A DNA stretch of 64,000 nucleotides, taken from assembly GCF_900188105.1 (NCBI RefSeq), contig NZ_FZNP01000007.1, positions 62,001 to 126,000 of the forward strand, read 5' to 3'. Positions 44,615-52,451 of this stretch are shown here, piece by piece. The stretch comes from Actinomadura mexicana. Its GTDB lineage: Bacteria; Actinomycetota; Actinomycetes; Streptosporangiales; Streptosporangiaceae. A model generated the notes under the pieces. That model worked only from the letters and a program-made list of their open reading frames with translations, searched no databases and was not told the DNA's origin. The translations under genes were made by a program, and so were the position numbers. The number at the start of each line of letters is the position of its first letter. The first letter of the stretch is position 1.

Positions 44615-45243
44615 GGGCGCACGTCCCCGGAGCGCAGGGCGACGAACCACCGGTCCGCGTCCTCCCAGGACTCGGCGACGGTCGCGGCGCACGTGGCGGC
44701 CAGCCCGGCGACGGCGTCGGCGGACACGTGCGCCCAGGGGAACCATTCGCCGACCGACCGGTCCGAGCGCAGCCGCAGCGGCTCGACCCGGGAGGCCGAG
44801 CCGGGCGGCCCGACCTCCGCCAGCACCCGCCCGCCGGGCGCCAGCAGCGCCAGGACGCGGCGCAGCAGCACGGCGGGGTCGCCGCCGATGCCGATGTTGC
44901 CGTCGGCGAGCAGCACGGTGCGCCACCGCCCGGCGCCGGGCACGCGGCCGAAAACGTCGCGGCACAGGGCCGGGCCGCCCGCCGCGACGGTCAGCGCGAC
45001 CGCGGAGGGGGCCAGGTCGATGCCCAGCACCGGCAGGCCGCGGCGGGCCAGCGCCACCGTCAGCCGGCCCGGTCCCGAGCCGACGTCCAGGGTGGCGCCC
45101 TCGCAGCGGGCCAGCAGCCCGCCGTCGCCGGGCCGCACCGCCAGCCAGTCGTGCACCGGCAGCGGCCGGCGGCGCCCGTCGGCGTGCTCGATCTCCACCG
45201 GGGCGCGGCCCCGCAGCGCCTCCTCGTACAGTTCGCCGATCAT
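44611..45243 (-). CDS. Class I SAM-dependent methyltransferase
   Basis: Methyltransferase of 210 aa. Motif I is ATLDVGSGPGRLTVALARRG, then LGIDLAPSAVAL and GRWRTVLLADGNIGIGGDPA, with VLALLAPGGRVLAEVGPP as motif III-like. No target-specific motif is seen. ATG 45243 overlaps the DUF2064 stop by 4 nt, and its stop overlaps the next start (ATGA). It could methylate a sugar or lipid product of the surrounding glycosyltransferases. Confidence 0.88.
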   Translation of the reverse strand: MIGELYEEALRGRAPVEIEHADGRRRPLPVHDWLAVRPGDGGLLARCEGATLDVGSGPGRLTVALARRGLPVLGIDLAPSAVALTVAAGGPALCRDVFGRVPGAGRWRTVLLADGNIGIGGDPAVLLRRVLALLAPGGRVLAEVGPPGSASRVEPLRLRSDRSVGEWFPWAHVSADAVAGLAATCAATVAESWEDADRWFVALRSGDVRP

Positions 45244-45884
45244 GCCGGGACGGTCCGGTGGCCGAGGGCCCGCACGGCGGCGGCGAACAGACCGCCCGGC
45301 GCGGCCGCGGCGACGGCCGCGGCGTCGGTGGGGGTGTCGACGTCGGTGAGCTCGGGCAGCGTCGCGATCCGCAGCCCGGCGGCGCGCAGCCGCGCGAGCT
45401 GGACCGCGCCGGTGTCGGGGCGCGACATCGGGACGCCGCGCAGCAGCGCCGCGGCGGGGCGGCGCAGCCCGAGCAGCCAGAACCCGCCGTCGCGGGCGGG
45501 CCCGAACACCGCGTCGCGGCGGCCGAGCGCGCGCCGGGCGCGGTCGAGCAGCGCGGGGGTGACCTGCGGGGTGTCCATGCCGATCAGGACCAGCGGGCGG
45601 CCCGCGTAGGCGTCGGCGAAGGCGTGCGCGAGGCGTTCGTCCAGGCCGCCGCCGCGCTGGGCGATGACGGTGAAGCCGTCCGGCAGCCACGGCCCGGGAG
45701 CGCCGGCGAGCGCGATGATCCGGCGGCCGGCCGGTGCGGCGGCGACGGCGGCGAGGGTGTCGCGCAGGGACGCCTCGGCGAGCGCGGCGGCCTCGGCGGG
45801 GGTGTAGGCGGGCGTCAGGCGGGTCTTGACCCGGCCGGGGACGGGCTGCTTGGCGATGACGAGGAGGTCGGCGTCGGCGGTCAT
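45240..45884 (-). CDS. DUF2064 / TIGR04282-type nucleotidyl-like glycosyltransferase
   Basis: GT-A-like protein, 214 aa. The N-terminal LLVIAKQPVPGRVKTRLTP is the KxPxPGxVKTRL hallmark of TIGR04282/DUF2064, followed by VLIGMDTPQVTPALLDRA (a DxD-like region), FGPARDGGFWLLGLRRP and PMSRPDTGAVQLARL. Family members are found with radical SAM arsenosugar genes, but here no radical SAM gene is near, so that label should not be carried over. ATG 45884 overlaps the GT2 stop by 4 nt. A nucleotide-sugar role is inferred. Confidence 0.88.
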   Translation of the reverse strand: MTADADLLVIAKQPVPGRVKTRLTPAYTPAEAAALAEASLRDTLAAVAAAPAGRRIIALAGAPGPWLPDGFTVIAQRGGGLDERLAHAFADAYAGRPLVLIGMDTPQVTPALLDRARRALGRRDAVFGPARDGGFWLLGLRRPAAALLRGVPMSRPDTGAVQLARLRAAGLRIATLPELTDVDTPTDAAAVAAAAPGGLFAAAVRALGHRTVPA

Positions 45885-46579
45885 CGGGCGACCTCCGCCA
45901 GGACGCGGCGCATGTCGCGGACGGCGCGGACCGTCCCGCCGAGCGTCCCGGTCACCTTCGAGGCGCCGGTGCGGGGCCGGTAGGGCACGTCGATCTCTCC
46001 GATCCGCCACCCGGCGCGGGCGGCGTGCAGCACCATCTCCAGGGGGTAGCCGAACCGGCGGTCCCGCAGGCCGAGGCCGAGCAGGGCGTCGCGGCGGGCG
46101 GCGCGCATCGGCCCGAGGTCGCGCAGCCGGGTCCCGGCGCGCCGGTTCAGCGACCGGGCCAGCACGGCGTTGCCCAGGCGGGCGTGCGGCGGCCACGCGC
46201 CCGGCCCGGTCGGCCGCCGCCGCCCCAGCACCAGGCCCGGCGGCGACAGGCCCGGCGGCGCCGGGGCGCGGCCGCCGCCGGATTCCAGGTCGCCGAGGGC
46301 GGCGACCAGGCGGGGCAGGTCGGCGGGGTCAAGCGAGGCGTCGGCGTCCATCACGCACACCACCTCGGTCCGGGCGGCCCGCAGCCCGGCGTGGCAGGCG
46401 GCGCCGAAGCCGCGCTGCGGCGCCGCGACGACGCGGGCGCCGTGGTCGGCGGCCACGCGCGCGGAGCCGTCGGTGGAGGCGTTGTCGACCACCAGGGCGC
46501 GGAACCCCTCGGGCATCCGGTCCAGCACCCAGGGCAACGCCTCGGCCTCGTTCAGGCAGGGAAGAACCACATCGATCAC
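45881..46579 (-). CDS. Family 2 glycosyltransferase (dolichol-P-mannose synthase-like)
   Basis: GT2 enzyme, 232 aa. The N-terminal [48 protein letters not shown] and the DxD-like [15 protein letters not shown] are standard. [20 protein letters not shown] and [20 protein letters not shown] are like DPM-type synthases, so polyprenyl-phosphate-linked sugar synthesis is likely. No C-terminal membrane helices are seen. GTG 46579 lies seven bases behind TAGCGT (46592-46587), so this gene may have an internal leaderless promoter in addition to the operon promoter. Its stop overlaps the DUF2064 gene. Confidence 0.9.
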   Translation of the reverse strand: MIDVVLPCLNEAEALPWVLDRMPEGFRALVVDNASTDGSARVAADHGARVVAAPQRGFGAACHAGLRAARTEVVCVMDADASLDPADLPRLVAALGDLESGGGRAPAPPGLSPPGLVLGRRRPTGPGAWPPHARLGNAVLARSLNRRAGTRLRDLGPMRAARRDALLGLGLRDRRFGYPLEMVLHAARAGWRIGEIDVPYRPRTGASKVTGTLGGTVRAVRDMRRVLAEVAR

Positions 46580-46589
46580 AGCTCGGACG

Positions 46590-47642
46590 CTACTTTCGGT
46601 GACGGGGCGGCGACCCTTGCGAACTGGTGACGTGCGGCCGGGCGAACTCGGCCATGCCCTCGGCGAACGGCACCGCCGGGCGGAAGCCGAGTTCGCGGCG
46701 GGCGCGGTCGGGCCGGGCGACGATGTGGCGGACGTCCCCGAGCCGGTACTCCCCGGTGACGCGGGGCCGGGGGCCGCCGAACGCGTCGGCGAGCGCGCCG
46801 GCCATGCCGCCGATGGTGCGGGGGTCGCCGCTGGCGATGTTGTAGGCGCGCACGCCGCCGGGCTCGGGCGGCCCGTCCGCGGCCCGCTCCAGCGCCAGCA
46901 CGTTGGCGCGGGCGACGTCGCGGACGTGGACGAAGTCGCGGCGCTGCGCGCCGTCCTCGAACACCAGCGGCGCCCGCCCGTCCATCAGCCGGGACCGGAA
47001 GATCGCCGCGACTCCGGCGTAGGGTGTGTCGCGCGGCATCCGCGGCCCGTAGACGTTGTGGTAGCGAAGCGCGGCGACGGACCCGCCGGTCGCGCGCGCC
47101 CAGGACGCGGCCAGGTGCTCCTGGGCGAGCTTGGTGTCGGCGTAGGCGTTGCGGGGGCCGGGCGGGGCCTCCTCGCCGACGGCGCCGGGGGCGAGCGGCT
47201 CCCCGCACGCCGGGCACGGCGGTTCGAACCGCCCGGCGCGCAGCGCGCCCTCCGGGCGGGGCCCGGGGCGGACGAGGCCGTGCACGTCGCAGGTGTAGGC
47301 GCCCTCCCCGTAGACGACCATGGAGGAGGCCAGGACCAGGACGCCGACGCCGGCGCGCGCCATCTCGGCCAGCAGCACGGCGGTGCCCTGCACGTTGACG
47401 GAGGCGTAGTCGGGCAGGTCGGACACGTCCACGCCGAGGCCGACCTTGGCGGCCTGGTGGCAGACGGCGTCGACGCCCTCCAGCCGCCGCGCGACCGCGG
47501 CGGCGTCGCGGACGTCGGCGGGCGGGTCGCCGAGCCCGCCCGTGCGCGTGTCGAGCCCGCGGACGTGGTGGCCGGCGGCGGTGAGGGCCTCGGCGATGTG
47601 CGAGCCGATGAACCCGGCCGACCCGGTGAGCAGTACGTTCAT
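46590..47642 (-). CDS. NAD-dependent epimerase/dehydratase with Zn-ribbon-like insert
   Basis: Extended SDR of 350 aa, first gene of the seven-gene operon. [18 protein letters not shown] is the NAD site; the catalytic Ser is in [11 protein letters not shown] and Y-x3-K is Y167/K171 in [12 protein letters not shown]. Between them an insertion carries C118 and H121 (YTCDVHG) and C143/C146 ([10 protein letters not shown]), a probable zinc-binding loop not found in GalE. The end ([19 protein letters not shown]) is typical of sugar epimerases. ATG 47642 lies seven bases behind TACGTT; no Shine-Dalgarno is seen. The GTG at 47648 is less likely. Confidence 0.9.
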   Translation of the reverse strand: MNVLLTGSAGFIGSHIAEALTAAGHHVRGLDTRTGGLGDPPADVRDAAAVARRLEGVDAVCHQAAKVGLGVDVSDLPDYASVNVQGTAVLLAEMARAGVGVLVLASSMVVYGEGAYTCDVHGLVRPGPRPEGALRAGRFEPPCPACGEPLAPGAVGEEAPPGPRNAYADTKLAQEHLAASWARATGGSVAALRYHNVYGPRMPRDTPYAGVAAIFRSRLMDGRAPLVFEDGAQRRDFVHVRDVARANVLALERAADGPPEPGGVRAYNIASGDPRTIGGMAGALADAFGGPRPRVTGEYRLGDVRHIVARPDRARRELGFRPAVPFAEGMAEFARPHVTSSQGSPPRHRK

Positions 47643-47649
47643 GCGCACG

Positions 47650-47718
47650 AACGTAGGGCGCGGGGCGCGGCCGCAACCGCCTGGACGGGCCGGTCAAGGC
47701 ACCTTGTTCGAACCTTGT
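47650..47718 (-). promoter_or_regulatory. Predicted operon promoter with 11-bp-spaced direct repeats
   Basis: On the minus strand TACGTT (47655-47650) is seven bases before ATG 47642. Upstream, ACAAGGT occurs twice exactly 11 bases apart (47718-47712 and 47707-47701), followed by TTGACC. Direct repeats with a helical-turn period are typical of OmpR/PhoP-type regulator sites. The -35 region is poorly defined, which fits activator dependence. Confidence 0.45.
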
Positions 47719-47725
47719 AAGAACT

Positions 47726-48784
47726 TCACCCGGCGGCGGGGACGAGCGGGGCGAGCAGGCCGACGGCCTTGTCGACGTCGGCCTCGGTGGTGCTGAGGTG
47801 GAACGCGCAGCGCAGCCGCCCGGCGCGCACGGTGGCGATGACGCCGTTGCGGCGCAGCAGGTCGGCGGCGCCGTCCGGCACGGGCACCGACACGATCGCC
47901 GAGTCGCCCGGCGGGAGGCCGAGCCCGGCGGCGAACCGGCGCGCCAGCGCGACGTCGTGGTCGTGGATCGCGGGGATCCCGACCTGTTCCAGCAGCTCCA
48001 GTGCGGGGGCCTGGGCGACCCAGCACTGCCACGCCGGGGACAGGTCCAGGCGGCGGGCGCCGTCGGCCAGGCGCAGCGGCAGCCCGTAGATGGAGTCCCA
48101 GATGTCGGCGCCGGCGTACCAGCCGGCGCCGATGGCGGGCAGGGCGTCCAGGGCCTCGCGGGTGCCGGTCAGGAAGCAGGTCCCGCGCGGGCCGAGCAGC
48201 CACTTGTAGCCGCCGGCGACCAGCCAGTCGACGCGGTCGGCGGGCAGCGCAAGCCATCCGGCGGCCTGGGTGGCGTCCAGCAGGACGCGGGCGCCGTGCG
48301 CTCGGGCGGCCTCGATGAGCTCGTCCATGGGGGCGATGCGGCCGTCGGCGGACTGCACCGCCGACACCGCGACCAGCCCGGTGCCCGCGCCGACGTGCTC
48401 GGCGAGCCGCTCCAGCGGGACCGACCGGACGCTCAGGTCCGGGCGGGCGGCGAACGGGAACAGCAGCGAGGTGAAGTCGCCGTCGGCGACGAGCACCTCG
48501 GTACCGGCGGGCAGGGACGCCGCGACCAGCCCGGTGAAGTAGGACACCTGCGGGCCGCACGCGACCCGACCCGCCGTGACGCCGAGCAGCCGCGCGAACG
48601 CCTCCCGGGACCGGGTGACCGCCGCGTCCAGTTCGCAGCGCTCCAGGAGCCCGGCGGCCCGGTCGTGCTCGGCGGCCAGCATCGCCTCGTGCGCGGCGCG
48701 CGGCGGAAGCCCGTAGGTGGCGGTGTTGAGGAAGGCGACTCCGGCGCCGAACTCGCGCTGCGCCTCTGGCAGGGAAAGGGTCAT
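47726..48784 (-). CDS. Class V aminotransferase-like PLP enzyme
   Basis: PLP-dependent enzyme of the class V (NifS/EgtE-like) fold, 352 aa. The N-terminal [38 protein letters not shown] and D170-x-x-Q173 in [10 protein letters not shown] are standard; the Schiff-base lysine is K194 in [16 protein letters not shown]. The end is a small domain with [18 protein letters not shown]. It could be a desulfurase, lyase or aminotransferase; nothing here decides. ATG 48784. It diverges from a LysR gene with an ATCAAC-GGT-GTTGAT operator between, so LysR probably regulates it. Confidence 0.87.
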   Translation of the reverse strand: MTLSLPEAQREFGAGVAFLNTATYGLPPRAAHEAMLAAEHDRAAGLLERCELDAAVTRSREAFARLLGVTAGRVACGPQVSYFTGLVAASLPAGTEVLVADGDFTSLLFPFAARPDLSVRSVPLERLAEHVGAGTGLVAVSAVQSADGRIAPMDELIEAARAHGARVLLDATQAAGWLALPADRVDWLVAGGYKWLLGPRGTCFLTGTREALDALPAIGAGWYAGADIWDSIYGLPLRLADGARRLDLSPAWQCWVAQAPALELLEQVGIPAIHDHDVALARRFAAGLGLPPGDSAIVSVPVPDGAADLLRRNGVIATVRAGRLRCAFHLSTTEADVDKAVGLLAPLVPAAG

Positions 48785-48842
48785 GCCCCGATCGTGGGGC
48801 ACCGGCCCGCCATAGCACAAAGTACGGTTTTCTTGGCGTCCC

Positions 48843-48857
48843 ATCAACGGTGTTGAT
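48843..48857. promoter_or_regulatory. LysR-type operator ATCAAC-GGT-GTTGAT
   Basis: A perfect 6-bp inverted repeat with a 3-bp centre lies 59 bases upstream of the aminotransferase start and 12 bases before the LysR start. It has the T-N11-A layout of LysR-family sites. Confidence 0.7.
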
Positions 48858-48868
48858 ACCTTGCGGTG

Positions 48869-49783
48869 ATGCTCGACCTGCACCGGGGCCGGATCCTGCG
48901 CGAGGTGGCGCGGCTCGGGTCGATGACCGCCGCCGCCCGTTCCCTGGCCTACACCCAGCCCGCGGTCTCGCACCACATCGCCCGGCTGGAGGCCGAGGTC
49001 GGCACCCCGCTGGTGGTCCGGCACGGCCGGGGCGTGCGGCTGACCGAGGCGGGCCGGGTCCTGGTCGAGCACGTCGAGGACGTGCTGGCCCGCATGGGCG
49101 ACGCCGAGGAGCGGATCGCCGCGATCGCCGGGCTGCGCGCCGGCCGGGTGCGGGCCGCGGTGTTCCCCACGGCGGCGGGCGGGCTGATGCCCGACGCCCT
49201 GGCCCGGCTGCGGGCCCGCGCGCCGGGGGTGTCGGTGACGCTGGTGGACGCCGAGCCGCCCGAGGCGCTGGCGCTGCTGCGGGCCGGGGAGGCCGACATC
49301 GCGGTGGTGTTCCGGCACGCGTCCATGGCACCCGAGACCGACGCGCGGTTCCGGGAGGTCGTGCTGCGCGAGGACCCGCTGAGGCTGCTGGTGCCGGCGG
49401 CGCATCCGCTGGCGTCGGCGGGGCGGCCGCGGCTGGAGGCCCTGGCCGGGGAGACGTGGGCGTCGGGCTGCGCGCGGTGCCGCGACCATCTGCGCTGGGC
49501 GTGCGCGCGCGCCGGGTTCGCCCCCGACATCGCGTTCGCCACCGAGGACCACGTCGCGATCCAGCGGCTGGTCGCGCGGGGCCTGGCCGTCACGACGCTG
49601 CCGGAGCTGGCGCTCGGCCTGCACACCGAGCCGGGCGTGGCGTTCCCCGACGTGCGCGACGTCGGCGGCCGCCGCATCAGCGCGGTCGTCGCGGCGGGCC
49701 AGCGGCCGCCCGCGGTGGCGGCGCTGCTGGACGAACTGACCGCCGCGCCCCCGGCGGAACGGGCTGATACAGGTGACGGCTAG
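48869..49783 (+). CDS. LysR-family transcriptional regulator
   Basis: LysR-type regulator, 304 aa. The N-terminal winged HTH is [34 protein letters not shown] and [13 protein letters not shown], followed by a periplasmic-binding-like effector domain with [32 protein letters not shown] and [12 protein letters not shown]. The start is ATG 48869 (GTG 48866 adds one residue). Its last codons lie in a 16-bp-period duplication that also supplies the stop of the convergent IclR gene. It diverges from the PLP enzyme and likely controls it and itself. Confidence 0.92.
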   Translation: MLDLHRGRILREVARLGSMTAAARSLAYTQPAVSHHIARLEAEVGTPLVVRHGRGVRLTEAGRVLVEHVEDVLARMGDAEERIAAIAGLRAGRVRAAVFPTAAGGLMPDALARLRARAPGVSVTLVDAEPPEALALLRAGEADIAVVFRHASMAPETDARFREVVLREDPLRLLVPAAHPLASAGRPRLEALAGETWASGCARCRDHLRWACARAGFAPDIAFATEDHVAIQRLVARGLAVTTLPELALGLHTEPGVAFPDVRDVGGRRISAVVAAGQRPPAVAALLDELTAAPPAERADTGDG

Positions 49784-49802
49784 GACCGGTGACGGCTAGG
49801 AC
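49772..49802. repeat. Tandem duplication GGTGACGGCTAGGAC providing two convergent stops
   Basis: GGTGACGGCTAGGAC occurs at 49772-49786 and again at 49788-49802 (16-bp period). The TAG of the LysR gene (49781-49783) lies in the first copy. The CTA that forms the IclR TAG on the minus strand (49796-49798) lies in the second. Confidence 0.85.
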
Positions 49803-50572
49803 AGGTGGCGGTGCAGGTCGGTGAGGCGGCCCGCGGCGGCCAGCACGGCCTCGGCCAGGGCGGGCATCCGGTCGCCGCCGAACCGCACCGAGGGGCCCTG
49901 CAGCGCGACGGCCGCGAACACGCGCCCGCCGCCGTCGCGAACCGGCGCGGCCACGGCGCGGACGCCGGCCAGCCGCTCCTCGTCGTTGACGGAGTAGCCG
50001 CGTTCGCGGACGCCCCGCAGGTCGGCCTCCAGTTCGGCGCGGGTGGTCAGGGTCGCGGGGGTGTGGCGGGCGTAGGGCTCCTCCATGGCGACCGGGTCGC
50101 CGTCGAAGGCCAGCAGCGCCTTGCCCATCGCGCACGTGTGGATCGGGTTGCGGTCGCCGGGGGGCTGGTCGTAGCGCAGCGGATGGACCGAGGGCAGGTG
50201 CAGCAGCACCGCGACCTCGTCGCCGGCCCGCACGCCGAGGCTGACCGCCTCGCCGGTCCCGTCGCGCAGCGCGGTCAGTTCGGGCTGCAGCAGGGTCGCG
50301 CCCATCCGCTCCAGCGCCAGGCGGCCGAGGATGGCGGTGGTGGGGCCGAGGAAGTACCGCTCGGTCGCGGGGTCCTGCGCGAGCATCCCGGTGGCGTGCA
50401 GGGCGCGCACGATGCGGTGCGCCGTGCTGACCGACAGGCCGAGGCGGTGCGCGATCTGAGTGGGGGTCTGCCGGGCGGCGCCCTCGAAGGAGCGGAGCAC
50501 CGCCACGGAGCGGTCCACCGTCTGCGTGCCCGGCTTGGGCTGCTGCGTCCCTTCCTCGCGGTACTCCGTCAC
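49796..50572 (-). CDS. IclR-family transcriptional regulator
   Basis: IclR regulator, 258 aa. The N-terminal HTH shows TVDRSVAVLRSFEGAARQTP, TQIAHRLGLSVSTAHRIV and RALHATGMLAQDP. The ligand domain has TGEAVSLGVRAGDEVAVL, NPIHTCAMGKALLAF and GYSVNDEERLAGVRAVAAPV, all typical. GTG 50572 was chosen because GGAGG lies nine bases upstream; ATG 50581 directly abuts GGGAGG and is poorer. It diverges from the P450 gene with 59 nt between starts and may control it. Confidence 0.92.
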   Translation of the reverse strand: MTEYREEGTQQPKPGTQTVDRSVAVLRSFEGAARQTPTQIAHRLGLSVSTAHRIVRALHATGMLAQDPATERYFLGPTTAILGRLALERMGATLLQPELTALRDGTGEAVSLGVRAGDEVAVLLHLPSVHPLRYDQPPGDRNPIHTCAMGKALLAFDGDPVAMEEPYARHTPATLTTRAELEADLRGVRERGYSVNDEERLAGVRAVAAPVRDGGGRVFAAVALQGPSVRFGGDRMPALAEAVLAAAGRLTDLHRHLS

Positions 50573-50631
50573 GGGTCCCATCCTCCCACCGCGCCGGGCG
50601 GGGGCGGCGGGGGCGTGCGATAGTGGGGCGC

Positions 50632-52008
50632 GTGGCACCCGACACCCCGGTACGCGCGCCCCGTCCCCGCAAGGCCCGCACCGCGGGAGGGAAGGTGCGG
50701 GGCCCCTCTCCGTCGCTGACGGTCCGGCACGGGATCGGGTTCACGCGGAACCCGTGCGCGAGCCTGCTGCGCCTGCACGCCGCCGCGGGCCCGGTCGCGG
50801 TCGTCGGGACGCGCCGGATGCCGTTCGTGCACCTGTTCGGCCCGGACGCCAACGCGTTCGTGTTCGCCAACTCGGGCCTGTTCCGCTGGCGGGAGGCGTT
50901 CGACCTGCTGGTGCCGGTGAACGGGGAGACCGCGCTGATCGTCAGCGACGGCGCCGACCACCGGCGGCGGCGCCGGCTCGTCCAGCCGGCCTTCCACCAC
51001 CGGCGCGTCGCCGGGTACGTGGCGCGGATGGCGGCCAACACCGACGCGGCGCTGGAGTCCTGGCGCCCCGGCCGGACGCTGGACGCCTACGCCGAGCTGC
51101 GCGGGGTGATCCGCCGTAACACGGTGGAGGTGCTGTTCGGCGACCGGCTCGCCGCCGACAGCGAGGTGATCGGGCGGCGCCTGCAGGTCGCGCTCGCGGC
51201 CGTCGACCGCAACTTCGTGCTGCAGATGGTGCTGCGGTCGGTGCCCAACCCCTACATGCGGCGCGTCGCGGCGTCGCGCGCGCTGGTCGCCGGGCGGGTG
51301 GACGAGGAGATCGAGCGGCGGCTGCGCGAGGGCGGCGAGTACGACGACGTGCTGGGCATGCTGCTGGCCTCGCGCGACGAGGACGGCGCGGGCCTGACCC
51401 GCCAGGAGCTCCAGGACCAGGTCATCAGCCTCATCTCGGCCGGGTACGACACCACCAGCGCCGCGATGGCGTGGGCGGTGCACGCGCTGCTGGCCCATCC
51501 GCGGGCCGAGGAGCGGGCGCGGCGGGAGGTGGCCGAGGTGGTCGGAGACCGGCCGGTCGAGGCCGCCGACCTGCCCGCGCTGGAGTACCTGGACGGGGTG
51601 GTGAACGAGACGCTGCGGCTGTTCCCGCCCGCCGTGCTCAGCGCCCGCGTCCCGGTCGAGGACTTCTCCTACGGCGGGTACCGGGTGCCGGCGGGGGCGA
51701 TGGTGTTCTACTCGCCGTACGTCACCCACCGGATGCCGGAGGTGTGGCCGCAGGCGGGGCGGTTCCGGCCCGAGCGGTGGAACCGGTCCTCCGAGCTGTA
51801 CCGTCCCACCACGCCCGCGACGTACCTGCCGTTCGGCGGCGGCCCGCACCGCTGCATCGGCTCGACGCTGGCGACGGTGGAGATCAAGACGATGCTGGCG
51901 TGCCTGCTGCGCCGCACGCGGCTGTCCCTGGTCTCCCCCGCCGCCACGCCCACGAGCGTGACCGCGATGCGCCCGCGCGGCGGTGTGCCGGTGCGGGTGC
52001 TCGGCTAG
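50632..52008 (+). CDS. Cytochrome P450
   Basis: Cytochrome P450 monooxygenase, 458 aa from GTG 50632. The I-helix oxygen-binding motif is LISAGYDTTSAAM, the K-helix ExxR is NETLRLFPP, the PERF-like segment is RFRPERW, and the haem-binding loop is YLPFGGGPHRCIGSTLA with the axial Cys. It resembles bacterial CYP102/CYP4-like class proteins that hydroxylate fatty acids or terpenes, judged by the AGYDTT and FGGGPHRCIG pattern. GTG 50632 sits seven bases behind GATAGT; GTG 50623 is possible. No ferredoxin partner is adjacent. It diverges from an IclR regulator. Confidence 0.92.
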   Translation: MAPDTPVRAPRPRKARTAGGKVRGPSPSLTVRHGIGFTRNPCASLLRLHAAAGPVAVVGTRRMPFVHLFGPDANAFVFANSGLFRWREAFDLLVPVNGETALIVSDGADHRRRRRLVQPAFHHRRVAGYVARMAANTDAALESWRPGRTLDAYAELRGVIRRNTVEVLFGDRLAADSEVIGRRLQVALAAVDRNFVLQMVLRSVPNPYMRRVAASRALVAGRVDEEIERRLREGGEYDDVLGMLLASRDEDGAGLTRQELQDQVISLISAGYDTTSAAMAWAVHALLAHPRAEERARREVAEVVGDRPVEAADLPALEYLDGVVNETLRLFPPAVLSARVPVEDFSYGGYRVPAGAMVFYSPYVTHRMPEVWPQAGRFRPERWNRSSELYRPTTPATYLPFGGGPHRCIGSTLATVEIKTMLACLLRRTRLSLVSPAATPTSVTAMRPRGGVPVRVLG

Positions 52009-52021
52009 TCCCGGCCCCCGG

Positions 52022-52393
52022 CTAGTTCTGGCGGAGGCAGACGCAGAAGGGGTGCCCGGCCGGGTCGGTCAGGACGCGCCAGCGGTCGCCGCCGGGCTGG
52101 AAGTCGGGCCTGGCGCCGCCGAGGCCGGTGACGGTCTCCTCGGCCTTGTCCAGGTCGTCGACGTAGAAGTCGAGGTGGAACTGCTGGGGCCGCTCCCCCT
52201 CGGGCCAGGTGGGCGGCCGGTGCCCGGCGACGCCCTGGAAGTAGACGTCCGGGCCGCTGGGCAGCTTGACGGCGGAGGCCTCGGGGGTGTCGTAGGTGAC
52301 CTCGCCTCCGGTCACCGCCGCGTAGAACGCGGCGAGCACGGGGGGCTCGGGGCAGTCGAGGGTGACGGCGACGAACTCGGCGATACCGGGCAT
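52022..52393 (-). CDS. VOC family (glyoxalase-like) protein
   Basis: Vicinal oxygen chelate-fold protein, 123 aa, of unknown activity. It shows FVAVTLDCPEPPVLAAFYAA, QQFHLDFYVDDLDKAEETV and VLTDPAGHPFCVCLRQN, all typical of glyoxalase/dioxygenase-like domains. Candidate metal ligands are the His in FHLDFYV and a C-terminal residue. ATG 52393 has AAGGAG seven bases upstream. It is downstream of the NmrA-like gene on the same strand with 58 nt between, in which CTGACA-TCTTC-TGTCAG forms a small hairpin. Confidence 0.9.
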   Translation of the reverse strand: MPGIAEFVAVTLDCPEPPVLAAFYAAVTGGEVTYDTPEASAVKLPSGPDVYFQGVAGHRPPTWPEGERPQQFHLDFYVDDLDKAEETVTGLGGARPDFQPGGDRWRVLTDPAGHPFCVCLRQN

Positions 52394-52451
52394 CTATGGG
52401 CTCCTTCGTGATCGGTGTGCCCAGGCTTCCAGGAGAAGCTGACATCTTCTG

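Noticed and set aside
45240-45884. Arsenosugar biosynthesis enzyme
   Set aside because: This label comes from family naming; no radical SAM or arsenic gene is nearby.
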